Shown here piece by piece: positions 33,439 through 42,351 of a stretch of DNA of 64,000 nt. The position numbers were made by a program, and so were the translations under genes. Each line of letters starts with the position of its first letter. The first letter of the stretch is position 1. The DNA lies in contig WTBY01000024.1 of assembly GCA_013138865.1 (NCBI GenBank), positions 62,001 to 126,000 of the forward strand, read 5' to 3'. The DNA comes from Helicobacteraceae bacterium. GTDB lineage: Bacteria > Campylobacterota > Campylobacteria > Campylobacterales > Sulfurimonadaceae. A model generated the notes under the pieces. That model ran no database searches, was not told where the DNA came from, and saw only the letters and a list, made by a program, of their open reading frames with translations.

Positions 33439-34680
33439 ATGCCTTTTAGCAAGTTTAAATTATCGGCTGTAATCACTAAGGCTATCGCTACCAACGATTT
33501 TCTTGAGCCTACAAAAATACAACAAGAAGTTATACCACTTGTCTTAGACAAGCATGATATTATTGCACAAGCACAAACGGGAAGTGGTAAAAGTGCTTCA
33601 TTTGTTATACCTGTATTGGAACTTTTTTCTAAAATTTCAAGTGAAGGTAAGCCAAGAATAAAGGTTCTTGTTCTAACACCTACTCGCGAATTAACACTTC
33701 AAGTTGTAGAAACATTTAAAAACTTTTCACAATTTTTAGAAAAAAAACCAAAAGTTGTTGGTGTGATCGGTGGAGAGAGTTTAGGCGATCAGATGTTTAA
33801 AATTCAAAAAGGGTGTGATGTTGTTGTTGCAACTTCTGGGCGACTTTTAGAGATTATCGCTAAACAACAGATCAACCTTTCACATGTTGAGTTCTTTATA
33901 CTTGACGAAGCAGACAAAATGTTAGATCTTGGTTTTGCAGAAGAGTTAGATTCTATTTTAAAAGAGATTCCTACAAAACGTCAAAATTTACTCTTTTCTG
34001 CAACATATCCTCCTAAAATGAAATTAATAGCTTCAAAGATAACTAAAGATCCAATAGAAATTCAGATTGAAGCTGATACACCAACTGTTCAGAGCATCAA
34101 GCAGAGAGCTATTTTAGTTAACCAAGAGAATAGAGCACCTCTATTAAGACACCTTCTTAGATCTGAGCAGTTAGGACTAGTCTTAGTATTTATGGCAAAC
34201 AAGAGGGCTACCGATAATATTGCTGAGAAGTTCAGAAAACATGGCTTTTTAGCAGAATCTTTTCATGGAAATTTAGAACAAGACGATCGTAACTACACAT
34301 TAGAAGAGTTCAAAGCAAAACGTATTCGTATTTTATTTGCAACCGATTTAGTATCACGCGGGATAGATATTGACGATATTAATACTGTTATAAACTTTGA
34401 CCTTCCAAGATCACCGAGTGATTATATTCACAGAATAGGTAGAACGGGACGTGCAGGGAAAAAAGGTAAAGCTATCTCATTTATTACTCATGAAAATAGT
34501 GAGCACTTTGAACTTATAGAAAAAAGAGCTAAAATAAACTTAGAAAGAGAAAATATAGAAGGTTTTGAATTTAGTGGTGAATTGCCTAATAAAACAAAAG
34601 GGCAAGCGCCAGTAAAAGGTAAGGGCAAAAGTAAAAAAGATAGAGCAAGAGAGAAAGCTTTGGAAGAAAAAAAGCTTTAA
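33439..34680 (+). CDS. rhlE: DEAD-box RNA helicase, RhlE-type
   Basis: An ATP-dependent RNA helicase of 413 residues with all motifs intact: Q motif (FLEPTKIQQEVIP), Walker A AQTGSGKS, PTRELTLQV, DEAD, SAT, and motif VI HRIGRTGRAG. A short basic tail (KGKGKSKKDRAREKALEEKK) would help RNA binding. An AGGAG ribosome site lies 6 bp before the ATG. It is followed by a gene that encodes only a worn helicase C-terminal domain, 30 bp away. Confidence 0.92.
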   Translation: MPFSKFKLSAVITKAIATNDFLEPTKIQQEVIPLVLDKHDIIAQAQTGSGKSASFVIPVLELFSKISSEGKPRIKVLVLTPTRELTLQVVETFKNFSQFLEKKPKVVGVIGGESLGDQMFKIQKGCDVVVATSGRLLEIIAKQQINLSHVEFFILDEADKMLDLGFAEELDSILKEIPTKRQNLLFSATYPPKMKLIASKITKDPIEIQIEADTPTVQSIKQRAILVNQENRAPLLRHLLRSEQLGLVLVFMANKRATDNIAEKFRKHGFLAESFHGNLEQDDRNYTLEEFKAKRIRILFATDLVSRGIDIDDINTVINFDLPRSPSDYIHRIGRTGRAGKKGKAISFITHENSEHFELIEKRAKINLERENIEGFEFSGELPNKTKGQAPVKGKGKSKKDRAREKALEEKKL

Positions 34681-34710
34681 AATAAAAAAATTAAATATAA
34701 AGAGAATAAA

Positions 34711-35283
34711 ATGAGTGAAAAAATATATTACGATCCTATAAGTGTTACAAGACGAACGTCACAAGTTATTCATTTTGTAGAGCAACATGATAAAGAGGCT
34801 ATGCTAGAGATAATTTTGCATAATAATGAAAAAAAACAGACTCTTATAATAATGAAAAGTAAAAAGAGTATTGATATTCTAAGTAGATCTTTGAGTGCAA
34901 AAGCTGTTCATGGAAACCATAAGAATGAGTATCAGCAAGAAACGGTTAGTGAATTTAATAGTAAAAAAATAGATATTTTAATCACAACTGATGCTATTTT
35001 AAAAACGTTAGAGCTTAAAGATGTAGAGCTTGTTGTAAGTTTTGATCTACCGCTAAGTCCACATGAGTATTTTAATAGAGTGGTATTTTTAAATGAAAAA
35101 GGTAACTCTATTATATTTCTAAATGAAGCAGATGAGACTCTTTTAGACAAAATTGAGTACTACTTAAAAGAGGAAATTCAAGCAATTCCATTAGATGGGT
35201 TTGTACCTACAAAAGCACCAGCAGTAGAATTAAAAAGTACGAAAAAGAAAAAAGCACGTCATCGAACAAAAAATAGATCATAA
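34711..35283 (+). CDS. Stand-alone degenerate helicase C-terminal (RecA2-like) domain protein
   Basis: The protein has 190 residues and aligns in layout only with the second RecA-like half of the DEAD-box helicase next to it. IYYDPISVTRRTSQVIHFV starts the domain, DILITTDAILKTLEL corresponds to the ATDLVSRGID region, and VVSFDLPLSPHEYFNRV matches the INFDLPRSPSDYIHRIG region. Motif VI has lost its Arg residues (FNRVVFLNEKGN for YIHRIGRTGRAG), so it should not hydrolyse ATP. A basic tail (STKKKKARHRTKNRS) remains. It looks like a duplicate that kept an RNA- or helicase-binding role; the frame is open and clean. Confidence 0.75.
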   Translation: MSEKIYYDPISVTRRTSQVIHFVEQHDKEAMLEIILHNNEKKQTLIIMKSKKSIDILSRSLSAKAVHGNHKNEYQQETVSEFNSKKIDILITTDAILKTLELKDVELVVSFDLPLSPHEYFNRVVFLNEKGNSIIFLNEADETLLDKIEYYLKEEIQAIPLDGFVPTKAPAVELKSTKKKKARHRTKNRS

Positions 35284-35343
35284 TGTAAATTTATGATAAA
35301 ATAAATGAAATAATTATCTTCAACATAATTAAAGGTTTAATGA

Positions 35344-37764
35344 ATGTTAAAATTTAGCAAGATTACAAAAAGTATATTTTTATTTACATTAATAGTACTG
35401 TTTGTGTGGTCTGCAATTGTTAGCGCACTTGTGTACAACAACATACTAATTGAAAAAGAGATCACTAATAAGACACTTGTTAACATTGCTAGGTCTAGCT
35501 TTAACAAAGACCTTGCATACAGAAAATGGGCATCATCTCACGGTGGAGTATATGTTACACCAACAGCTAAAACACCTCCTAGCCCATGGATGGCACATAT
35601 TGAAGATAGAGATATTGTAACTACTGATGGTAAAAAACTTACATTAATGAACCCTGCATATATGTTAAGAGAGATGATGCAAGACTACTCTAAACTTTAC
35701 GGAATAAAAGGAAGAATAGTAGGTAAAGTTTATCTTAATGAAAACAATAAAGCCAATGCATGGGAATCAGCTGCAATAGATAGTTTTGACAAAGGTTCAA
35801 AAGAGTCTATGGAGATTATTACCGAAGATGGTAAAGAGTATCTAAAACTTATGCAACCTATGATTATGAGCCAAGAGTGTCAAAAATGTCATGGACATCT
35901 TAATTTTAAAAATGGTTCCGTAAGAGGTGGAGTTAGTGTCTCAGTTCCTACAAAAAAATTTAAAGAGTATGAAGCGACTACAATAGAGCACATGCTCTAC
36001 ACATACTTTACAATTTGGTTACTAGGAACAATTTCTATTTTTATTATGTCATCTACAATTTCTTATCATTTAAAAAGACGTGAAAATGATGTACAAAAGA
36101 TTAGCTCAACAAATATAACTCTTGTGAATACTACAAAAGAGTTAAGTGACAACCTAGCATTTTATAAAAGCTTTCAAAAGGCAACAGATAAAGGGAACTT
36201 AGTATCTAAGAGTGACCTCAAAGGAAATATTACCTACGTTAATGATAACTTTTGCAATGTAACAGGCTATAACAGAGAGGAGTTAATAGGTAATCCACAC
36301 AACATAATCAGGCACTCTGATACACCAAGAGAGACGTTTAAAGATTTATGGCGAACAATACAATCTAAGAACACATGGAAAGGCACACTAAAAAATAGAA
36401 AAAAAAATGGTGACTACTACTGGGTTGAAATAACTGTTAGTCCTATTTTAAGTGATAGTAATGAAATCATAGAGTACGTAGCAATTCGCCATGATATTAC
36501 TGAATTAGTGAAAAAGCGTATTGAAATAGAAAAAAGTGCTCAGACAGATAAATTAACAGGTGTTGGAAATAGGTTTAAACTTATCAATGACATAGATAAT
36601 AACACAACACAAACGTTAGCATTAATGCTTATCAATATAGATACCTTTAGTGAAATTAATGATTTTTATGGGCATCATTATGGAGATTTGGTTATCTCTG
36701 AATTAGCTACTAGACTAACTAATTGTATAGGAAGTGAAAATATAGAAAAGCTCTATCGCTTACATGGTGATGTATTTGCAATTTTAAATGATTTAGGTGA
36801 CACAAATGCATGTAGTAAAATTGCAAACACTATTATAAATGATGTATCATCTGCTGATTTCAAAGCTGAAAATGAAGAAATTCCTCTACAAGTAACGATT
36901 GCAATAACATCTGAACAAAATAGACTAAACCTTCTGCCTACAGCCGATATGGCTATGAAAATTGCAAGAAAAGAACAAAAGAACCTAGTAATATATGATG
37001 AGTCTATGACGCTTGATAAAGAGTATGCGAATAACATAAAATGGAGTAAAATACTAAAAGATGCTATTAAAGATGATAGACTAACTCCTTTTTATCAACC
37101 AATAGTAAACAATGCTACTGGAAAATTTGAAAAATATGAGTCATTAGTTAGGTTAATTGAAAAAGATGGTAAAGTTATTTCACCTTACTTTTTCTTAGAT
37201 ATAGCCAAAAGAACAAAGAACTATATAAGTTTAACAAAGATAGTTATATCTAAATCATTTGAAATGTTTAAAGATAAAGATGTTGAATTTTCTATAAACT
37301 TAACTATTCAAGATATTATGAACGAAGATCTACAAGAGTTTCTTTTTACAAAACTAGAAGAGTATAAAATAGCAAAAAGAGTAGTATTGGAAATTGTTGA
37401 GTCAGAAGGTATTGAAAATTTTGACAAAGTATTGAAGTTTATTCATAATGTAAAAGATCGTGGATGTAAAGTAGCTATAGATGACTTTGGAACTGGTTAT
37501 TCAAACTTTGAATATCTAATTCAACTAAAAGCTGATTACATAAAAATAGATGGTTCTATGATCAAAAATTTAGACACAGACTCTGACGCAAGGGCTGTTG
37601 TATCAACAATTGTAGAGTTTGCAAAAAAGATGCACATAAAAACAATAGCAGAGTTTGTAAAAGATGAGAAAATTGCCGCTATCGTAAAAGAGATGCATAT
37701 TGATTACTCTCAAGGCTACTATTACGGTGAACCAAAAGCAGAACTAAAACTAGAAAAGCAGTAG
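35344..37764 (+). CDS. Membrane PAS-GGDEF-EAL protein with periplasmic heme-binding (DUF3365-type) domain
   Basis: The protein has 806 residues. A helix at about 10-30 leads to a periplasmic DUF3365/Tll0287-like domain with heme motif CQKCH (179-183), then a second helix (about 219-239). PAS follows (about 275-390, with VTGYNREELIGNPHNIIRH), then GGDEF (about 405-560) and EAL (about 565-800). The GGDEF signature is degraded to HGDVF. The EAL domain looks active: ESLVR keeps the Glu, and IDDFGTGYS is intact. It is therefore likely to be a c-di-GMP phosphodiesterase answering to a heme ligand or redox state. It stands 60 bp after the helicase-like gene. Confidence 0.88.
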   Translation: MLKFSKITKSIFLFTLIVLFVWSAIVSALVYNNILIEKEITNKTLVNIARSSFNKDLAYRKWASSHGGVYVTPTAKTPPSPWMAHIEDRDIVTTDGKKLTLMNPAYMLREMMQDYSKLYGIKGRIVGKVYLNENNKANAWESAAIDSFDKGSKESMEIITEDGKEYLKLMQPMIMSQECQKCHGHLNFKNGSVRGGVSVSVPTKKFKEYEATTIEHMLYTYFTIWLLGTISIFIMSSTISYHLKRRENDVQKISSTNITLVNTTKELSDNLAFYKSFQKATDKGNLVSKSDLKGNITYVNDNFCNVTGYNREELIGNPHNIIRHSDTPRETFKDLWRTIQSKNTWKGTLKNRKKNGDYYWVEITVSPILSDSNEIIEYVAIRHDITELVKKRIEIEKSAQTDKLTGVGNRFKLINDIDNNTTQTLALMLINIDTFSEINDFYGHHYGDLVISELATRLTNCIGSENIEKLYRLHGDVFAILNDLGDTNACSKIANTIINDVSSADFKAENEEIPLQVTIAITSEQNRLNLLPTADMAMKIARKEQKNLVIYDESMTLDKEYANNIKWSKILKDAIKDDRLTPFYQPIVNNATGKFEKYESLVRLIEKDGKVISPYFFLDIAKRTKNYISLTKIVISKSFEMFKDKDVEFSINLTIQDIMNEDLQEFLFTKLEEYKIAKRVVLEIVESEGIENFDKVLKFIHNVKDRGCKVAIDDFGTGYSNFEYLIQLKADYIKIDGSMIKNLDTDSDARAVVSTIVEFAKKMHIKTIAEFVKDEKIAAIVKEMHIDYSQGYYYGEPKAELKLEKQ

Positions 37765-37789
37765 TTAAATATTAAAATGTAGTGTAAGT

Positions 37790-38128
37790 TTAATTCTCAA
37801 ACTCACTATTTTCAAAAATGTACTTAGCTATTTTTTTAAGAGTGTAAAGATCAAATGAGAGGTAAGGCATAACACCATACTTCTCAACTGCATCGTGCAT
37901 TAGTGCACTTTCAGCTTTTGGATCATGGATCCAATTTGCCATTTTTTCGATAAAAACCTCTTTTTGTGGGTAAGCCATTAAGTAGTAACCCTTGATCTCT
38001 GCAAAATGTGGCGCAGTTTTTTTATTCGACTCCATATGACAAGCGATACAGTTACCAAAAAAGTAGAGTCTCTCTTCACTTGCATTTAAAATATTTATGA
38101 GTAGTAGAGTTAGTAAACATATTCTCAT
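37790..38128 (-). CDS. Small exported cytochrome c
   Basis: The protein has 112 residues with a signal peptide (about 1-16) and heme motif CIACH close to the mature N-terminus. A downstream Met in YGVMPYLSF can serve as the second axial ligand, which is the class I cytochrome c layout. The gene overlaps yraN by 4 bp. It is presumably a periplasmic electron carrier. The formate-dehydrogenase-like gene two genes upstream is a plausible partner, though only position supports this. Confidence 0.8.
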   Translation of the reverse strand: MRICLLTLLLINILNASEERLYFFGNCIACHMESNKKTAPHFAEIKGYYLMAYPQKEVFIEKMANWIHDPKAESALMHDAVEKYGVMPYLSFDLYTLKKIAKYIFENSEFEN

Positions 38129-38457
38129 ATAGTTATATTCTCAATTAACTCAACTTCTTCAGGAGTTACGATCACCGCGTCAACTGAGAACTCTACATCG
38201 AGTGAATTCTTTTTTAAAAATGTGTAGATGGTTTTTACTATTTTGTTGATTTTTGATGGTGTTAGGTTTTGTAGTGCTACTTCATAAGAGCTTCCACTTT
38301 TAACCTCTATAAAGTGCCAAGTGTTATTTTTTTTTGTTATGAGGTCTATCTCTCCAAAGCGAGAGTAGACGTTTTGATCTATGATCTCAAAGCCTTGAGC
38401 TTCTAAATACTCTTTGGCTTTTTGTTCTGCTAAGTCACCCTTAGCTTTGGTGTGCAA
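38125..38457 (-). CDS. yraN: YraN family (UPF0102) nuclease-fold protein
   Basis: A protein of 110 residues of the UPF0102 family. A core PD-(D/E)XK-like pattern is visible: KGDLAEQKAKEYLE, then SRFGEIDLITKK and HFIEVKSGSS. The family is widespread; the nuclease fold is established but the biological role is not settled. It overlaps the end of the molybdopterin enzyme gene by 17 bp and the cytochrome gene by 4 bp. Confidence 0.88.
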   Translation of the reverse strand: MHTKAKGDLAEQKAKEYLEAQGFEIIDQNVYSRFGEIDLITKKNNTWHFIEVKSGSSYEVALQNLTPSKINKIVKTIYTFLKKNSLDVEFSVDAVIVTPEEVELIENITI

Positions 38458-40498
38458 TTACTTCAACCTTTACAGACTTAAAAGCTGCCGTCATTATTAG
38501 TTCATCACTCTCATCTCCAAAAAGTGCATTTACTCTACTCTTTGCGTGGTGGAAAGTTGTAAATAGCGTTTTAGGTTTTACATGGCTTGTAAACTTAACT
38601 TTAAGTGGATTTGTCTCTCCATTCACAGTTTTTAAAACTACATACTCTGTTGAAAAGTCATCTTTATCATCTTCACAAACGAGTAGAATATCTTCACTAT
38701 AGCGCTTATTTAAACTTTCACTTTTGTTAGTTTGTGCAGCATTGTTATAGTGAGCAAGTGTTCTACCTGTTGTTAAGTGATAACCGCTAAGAGTTTTAGA
38801 CTTCATCTCTTTGATCATTCCACGAAGTTTGTATTGGTGATAGTGAAATTGACCTAGCCCATCATCTTTTCTGAAGTCTAACAGGTGAAGAACAGGCGTA
38901 TCTTCTTGGTAAACTGGCCATTGAAGCCCACGTTTTCTATGACGTTTTAGACGATCATAAGTTGCACCACTATAACGACGATGTGCAACTTCTCTTACTT
39001 CATCCCAAATAGCATTTGAGTCTTTGTAGTCAAACCCTCCGCCTAGCTTATTGTCAAGTTGTTGTATAACTTCCCAATCATCTGGCATGTCACACTCAAC
39101 AAGTGGTTGCGACAGGTGAAGCCTTCTCATAGCGTTTACGTAAACACCAGTTTTTTCATAAGCAGACTTAACACCTACTACGATGTCTGCCTCTTGAGCA
39201 ATTTCTGTCATAAATAGTTCTTGAACCATTAAAAACTCTAAGTTTTTAAAAGCCTTTTCTGTTTTATTTACATTAGGATGAATATGTAAAATATCTTCTC
39301 CCATATTTAATAGTGCTTTTACTTTTCCATCAGCCATAGCATCTATTAACTGAGGTGTCATAAGACCTATCTCTTTAGGCTCTTGGTAATCAGGTGCATA
39401 ATAAGGTAACACACCCATATCACAAGTCCCTTGAACATTGTTTTGTCCTCGAAGAGGCATAAGTCCAGCACCAGTTTTTCCAACGTTTCCAGTCATAAGT
39501 GCTAAGTGTGTAATAGCCATAACAGCGTATGAGCCATCAAGATGTTCAGTTATACCTAGTCCCCAAAAGATCATAGAGTTTTTAAGAGCATACTCTCTTG
39601 CAATTTTAGGAATCATTTTTACTAAATATTCATAACCTTCAAGATCACTAAAGTACTCAGGGTTAGCGTAAGGATCGCTCATGATCGAGTTCTTATACTC
39701 TTCAAACCACTTAGTTCTACTCTCTATAAATTTCTTATCATAAATCTCTTCATCTATAATTACGTAAGCGAGCATATTCAGAACTAAAAGGTTAGCTTCG
39801 TGAGGAATTACTGCGTTATACTTTGCGTGACGAGCAAGTTTTATATCGCGTACATCTATGATCGCAACATTATCTTTTTTTGCTGCAACATCTATAATTC
39901 TATTAGCAACAATCGGGTGTGCTTCTGTTGTGTTAGAGCCAATTACTAAAATAAAGTCAGTCTCATAAATATCGTTATAAGGGTTAGTAGCAGCTCCCTC
40001 TCCGATCGTCGTTCTCATACCTTTGAGCGATGGTGAGTGACACACTCTCGCACAGTTATCTACATTTGGTGAGTCCATACTCTCACGTGCAAACTTTTGA
40101 AAAAGATAAGAGCTTTCACATGAAGTTCTAGCTCCTCCGATCGCACAAAAACTGTGGCGACCATGTCTCTTTTTTACGTCAGCGAAAGCGATCGCACCTG
40201 CTGTTGTTGCACTTTCAACATCACATTCATACCAAATTTCATCAAGCTCTATAAGTGAGTTTTGAATCTTCTCTTTTATATGAGGATTTTTTTCTAAGAA
40301 AGCTTTTTTAATTCTTGGAGTTCTTATACGCTCATTAGAAGCTACAAAGTCAAAGCCATATTTACCTTTAATACAGAGCTTACCTTGTGAGACATAACCA
40401 TCATCAGCATAGATCTTTTTGATCTCATTGTTTTCAACAACACCAACGATGTCACAACCAACACCACAGTAAGTACAAACACTATCGATATTTGCCAT
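38441..40498 (-). CDS. Molybdopterin oxidoreductase, formate-dehydrogenase-like catalytic subunit
   Basis: The protein has 685 residues. The N-terminus CTYCGVGCDIVGVV and KLCIKGKYG supply the four Cys of one 4Fe-4S cluster. The molybdenum-site segment is NVDNCARVCHSPSLKG, the formate-dehydrogenase pattern with Cys where many enzymes carry selenocysteine. The C-terminal domain carries TTGRTLAHYN. The start at 40498 has GGAG 7 bp upstream; 15 further in-frame residues upstream lack a site. It has no extra ferredoxin domains and no twin-arginine signal, so it should be cytoplasmic. No electron-transfer subunit or maturation gene is beside it. Nitrate-reductase-like (NasA) function is an alternative. 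Confidence 0.75.
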   Translation of the reverse strand: MANIDSVCTYCGVGCDIVGVVENNEIKKIYADDGYVSQGKLCIKGKYGFDFVASNERIRTPRIKKAFLEKNPHIKEKIQNSLIELDEIWYECDVESATTAGAIAFADVKKRHGRHSFCAIGGARTSCESSYLFQKFARESMDSPNVDNCARVCHSPSLKGMRTTIGEGAATNPYNDIYETDFILVIGSNTTEAHPIVANRIIDVAAKKDNVAIIDVRDIKLARHAKYNAVIPHEANLLVLNMLAYVIIDEEIYDKKFIESRTKWFEEYKNSIMSDPYANPEYFSDLEGYEYLVKMIPKIAREYALKNSMIFWGLGITEHLDGSYAVMAITHLALMTGNVGKTGAGLMPLRGQNNVQGTCDMGVLPYYAPDYQEPKEIGLMTPQLIDAMADGKVKALLNMGEDILHIHPNVNKTEKAFKNLEFLMVQELFMTEIAQEADIVVGVKSAYEKTGVYVNAMRRLHLSQPLVECDMPDDWEVIQQLDNKLGGGFDYKDSNAIWDEVREVAHRRYSGATYDRLKRHRKRGLQWPVYQEDTPVLHLLDFRKDDGLGQFHYHQYKLRGMIKEMKSKTLSGYHLTTGRTLAHYNNAAQTNKSESLNKRYSEDILLVCEDDKDDFSTEYVVLKTVNGETNPLKVKFTSHVKPKTLFTTFHHAKSRVNALFGDESDELIMTAAFKSVKVEVIAHQS

Positions 40499-40601
40499 TT
40501 TAAACTCCAAAGAATAAGAAAAAATTTTAAAAGGATAATACACTCTTTTAGTTGAGGACTTTCTTTTAAAATATAAGTAAGTAATGTGTTAAAATACTTT
40601 T

Positions 40602-41228
40602 ATGGTTCATCATAAAAAAGCAATATCAATATCTATCCTTTTACACACTACTCTCATAGCCATAGCTCTATATATATTTTTTTATGAGCCAAAAGCAAAA
40701 AAAGTTTCACAACCCTCAAAGATGAAGAGTTTAAACTTAGCCTATTTTACAAAAGAGGTTCCAAAAGTTCAAAATAAAAGTATGCAAAAAGAGATAAAAC
40801 ATAAAGAGAGTAAAGTAATACCAAAAATTATTAAGAAAAAAGTATTTATAAAGAAACAACCTGTTCAAGCAAAAGAGCTTGTGAAGGAAGAAGTAGTAAA
40901 ACAAAAAAATATAACACCACTTCAACAAACTAAAAAAGAACCTCTAAAAAAAAGTTACCTTGATAAAAACTTAGCACTAATTATGAAAATATTAAAAGAG
41001 AACTTTCACTACCCCAAACGTGCTAAGCGCCTAAATATTACTGGTGAAGTTTTAGTAAGTTTTACTCTTTTAAAAAATGGTAATATAGCATCATTAAAAA
41101 TTAAAAAAGGTAGTAAAAAAATTCTAAATAGATCCGCTCTAAAAACTATTCACTCTCTTTCTCATAAACTACCATTACCAGAAAACAGCATTACTATATC
41201 GTTACCCATAGTTTATAGCTTGCGATAA
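40602..41228 (+). CDS. TonB-like energy transducer
   Basis: The protein has 208 residues: an N-terminal membrane helix (about 9-28), a Lys/Pro/Gln-rich spacer (about 30-125) and a C-terminal TonB domain with NFHYPKRAKRLNITGEVLVS (about 134-153) and LPIVYSLR at the end. It would pass proton-motive energy from ExbB/ExbD to outer-membrane receptors. No exbB, exbD or receptor lies next to it, and no Fur box is visible in the 58 bp upstream. The spacer is more Lys-rich than Pro-rich, common in this phylum. Confidence 0.8.
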   Translation: MVHHKKAISISILLHTTLIAIALYIFFYEPKAKKVSQPSKMKSLNLAYFTKEVPKVQNKSMQKEIKHKESKVIPKIIKKKVFIKKQPVQAKELVKEEVVKQKNITPLQQTKKEPLKKSYLDKNLALIMKILKENFHYPKRAKRLNITGEVLVSFTLLKNGNIASLKIKKGSKKILNRSALKTIHSLSHKLPLPENSITISLPIVYSLR

Positions 41229-41358
41229 GCGTATAAGTTATTTAAATATAACATTAAAGTTACACTTAGCTCATTTACAACTAGAAAATATAATCTTTTA
41301 TAATACTTTAAAAATAGTTGATCTACAATAGTTAATATTAAAACACAAGGAACGAAAC

Positions 41359-41802
41359 ATGTTAAAGAAAAATTTACTATCAACAATCGCGGCTATTGCT
41401 ATTACTGTTACATCTGTTCAAGCAACAAATGATTATGATCTTAAGACGAACATGCAACTTTTAAATGCTGAATTATCTACAGTAAGAGATGGTTTTATTA
41501 CTGGTGATAATAAGACTATTAAAGAAGCATTAAAGAAATTTAGTGAAAATGCACGTGATCTTTTAAGTAATAAAGAGCACATTAAATCTATGCTTCCTAA
41601 AGATGTAGCTTATAAAGCAAACATTGCTGTTAATGCATCAAAAGCTATTGACAAAAATGTTGGTATTATTGAGGAAATGCTTAACTATAGAAATACTCAA
41701 TCAACTTCTAGAAAAAATAAAAATGCTCAAGAAGCTTTTCTTGCAATTGAACGTGCTTGTTTCTCATGTCACAGTCTAGTTCGTGACTACGGAAAAAAAT
41801 AA
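41359..41802 (+). CDS. Small periplasmic c-type cytochrome, cytochrome c'-like
   Basis: The protein has 147 residues with a signal peptide (about 1-22), a helical body, and one heme motif CFSCH near the C-terminus (SLVRDYGKK follows). It has the same layout as the cytochrome at 32856-33266 (heme five to ten residues from the end), so the two are likely paralogues. An AAGGAACG site lies upstream of the ATG, and two TATAAT-like boxes lie 60-70 bp upstream. It stands alone as a single gene. Confidence 0.8.
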   Translation: MLKKNLLSTIAAIAITVTSVQATNDYDLKTNMQLLNAELSTVRDGFITGDNKTIKEALKKFSENARDLLSNKEHIKSMLPKDVAYKANIAVNASKAIDKNVGIIEEMLNYRNTQSTSRKNKNAQEAFLAIERACFSCHSLVRDYGKK

Positions 41803-41816
41803 CTTCACTTTTTAAG

Positions 41817-41840
41817 CTCTCTTCAATTTTGTGAAGAGAG
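41817..41840. terminator. Hairpin after the cytochrome gene
   Basis: A perfect 9 bp inverted repeat, CTCTCTTCA/TGAAGAGAG, has a 6-base loop and starts 15 bp after the cytochrome stop codon. No T run follows, so it is either a weak terminator or a 3' stabilising hairpin. Confidence 0.55.
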
Positions 41841-41880
41841 TCCAGTATCCGGAGCCACTTCAAATAAACCCCCTAAATTA

Positions 41881-41947
41881 CAACCTTTTAACTAACTTTT
41901 GAAACACTCGGTGTCGTCTCGGTGCTTTTTAGTGCAACCTTTTAAAC
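41881..41947. repeat. Pair of short direct repeats upstream of the toxin-antitoxin remnant
   Basis: CAACCTTTTAA occurs at 41881-41891 and again at 41935-41945. Between them CTCGGTG occurs twice (41907-41913 and 41918-41924). The stretch is non-coding and richer in GC than its surroundings. It could be the scar of an insertion at the edge of the toxin-antitoxin cassette. The remaining bases up to 42051 hold a TAAAAT-like -10 for the MNT gene and nothing else I can name. Confidence 0.35.
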
Positions 41948-42051
41948 TATGTAATTATGCGTAATGCAATATATGGAAGTTTGTCTAGTTTATTGGGGAC
42001 ATTCCAGATACTTATATTTGCATACTAAATAACTATGCTAAAATACATATT

Positions 42052-42351
42052 ATGAATACAAAAAATGAAATTTTAGAATTTTTACAAAATAACCGTAAAC
42101 ATTTGTTAGAGCAATATCACATCACAAAAATAGGTCTATTTGGTTCTTTTGCTCGTAATGAACAAAAAGAGAATAGTGATGTTGATTTATTAATAGAGCT
42201 AGAAGATGGAACTAAAAATATTTATGATTTAAAAAACTCTCTAAGAGATTATTTATCTATTTCATTTAACAGAAGTGTAGATATAGCTAGAGAAAAATAT
42301 TTAAAACCTTATGCCAAAGAGCAGATACTAAAAGATACTGTATATGTCTAA
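42052..42351 (+). CDS. MNT-type nucleotidyltransferase antitoxin (MntA-like)
   Basis: A minimal nucleotidyltransferase of 99 residues with the catalytic pattern LFGSFARNEQKENSDVDLLI. The GSxxR helix and the two Asp of DVDLL are present, and a later Asp in RSVDIA can be the third. In MNT-HEPN modules this protein adds AMP to the HEPN RNase toxin and so silences it. The next frame begins inside its last codons (8 bp overlap) and encodes a HEPN protein that is broken by a frameshift. The antitoxin itself is intact. Confidence 0.85.
   Translation: MNTKNEILEFLQNNRKHLLEQYHITKIGLFGSFARNEQKENSDVDLLIELEDGTKNIYDLKNSLRDYLSISFNRSVDIAREKYLKPYAKEQILKDTVYV

Noticed and set aside
41901-41930. CTCGGTGTCGTCTCGGTGCTTTTT resembles the end of a Cas9 tracrRNA or a terminator
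   Set aside because: The two CTCGGTG copies are direct, not inverted, so no stem forms; there is no repeat array or cas gene in the window.
42052-42351. Full-size nucleotidyltransferase gene such as cca or an aminoglycoside nucleotidyltransferase
   Set aside because: It is only 99 residues with the minimal GSF..SDVDLL core and is coupled to a HEPN frame, which fits MNT antitoxins.
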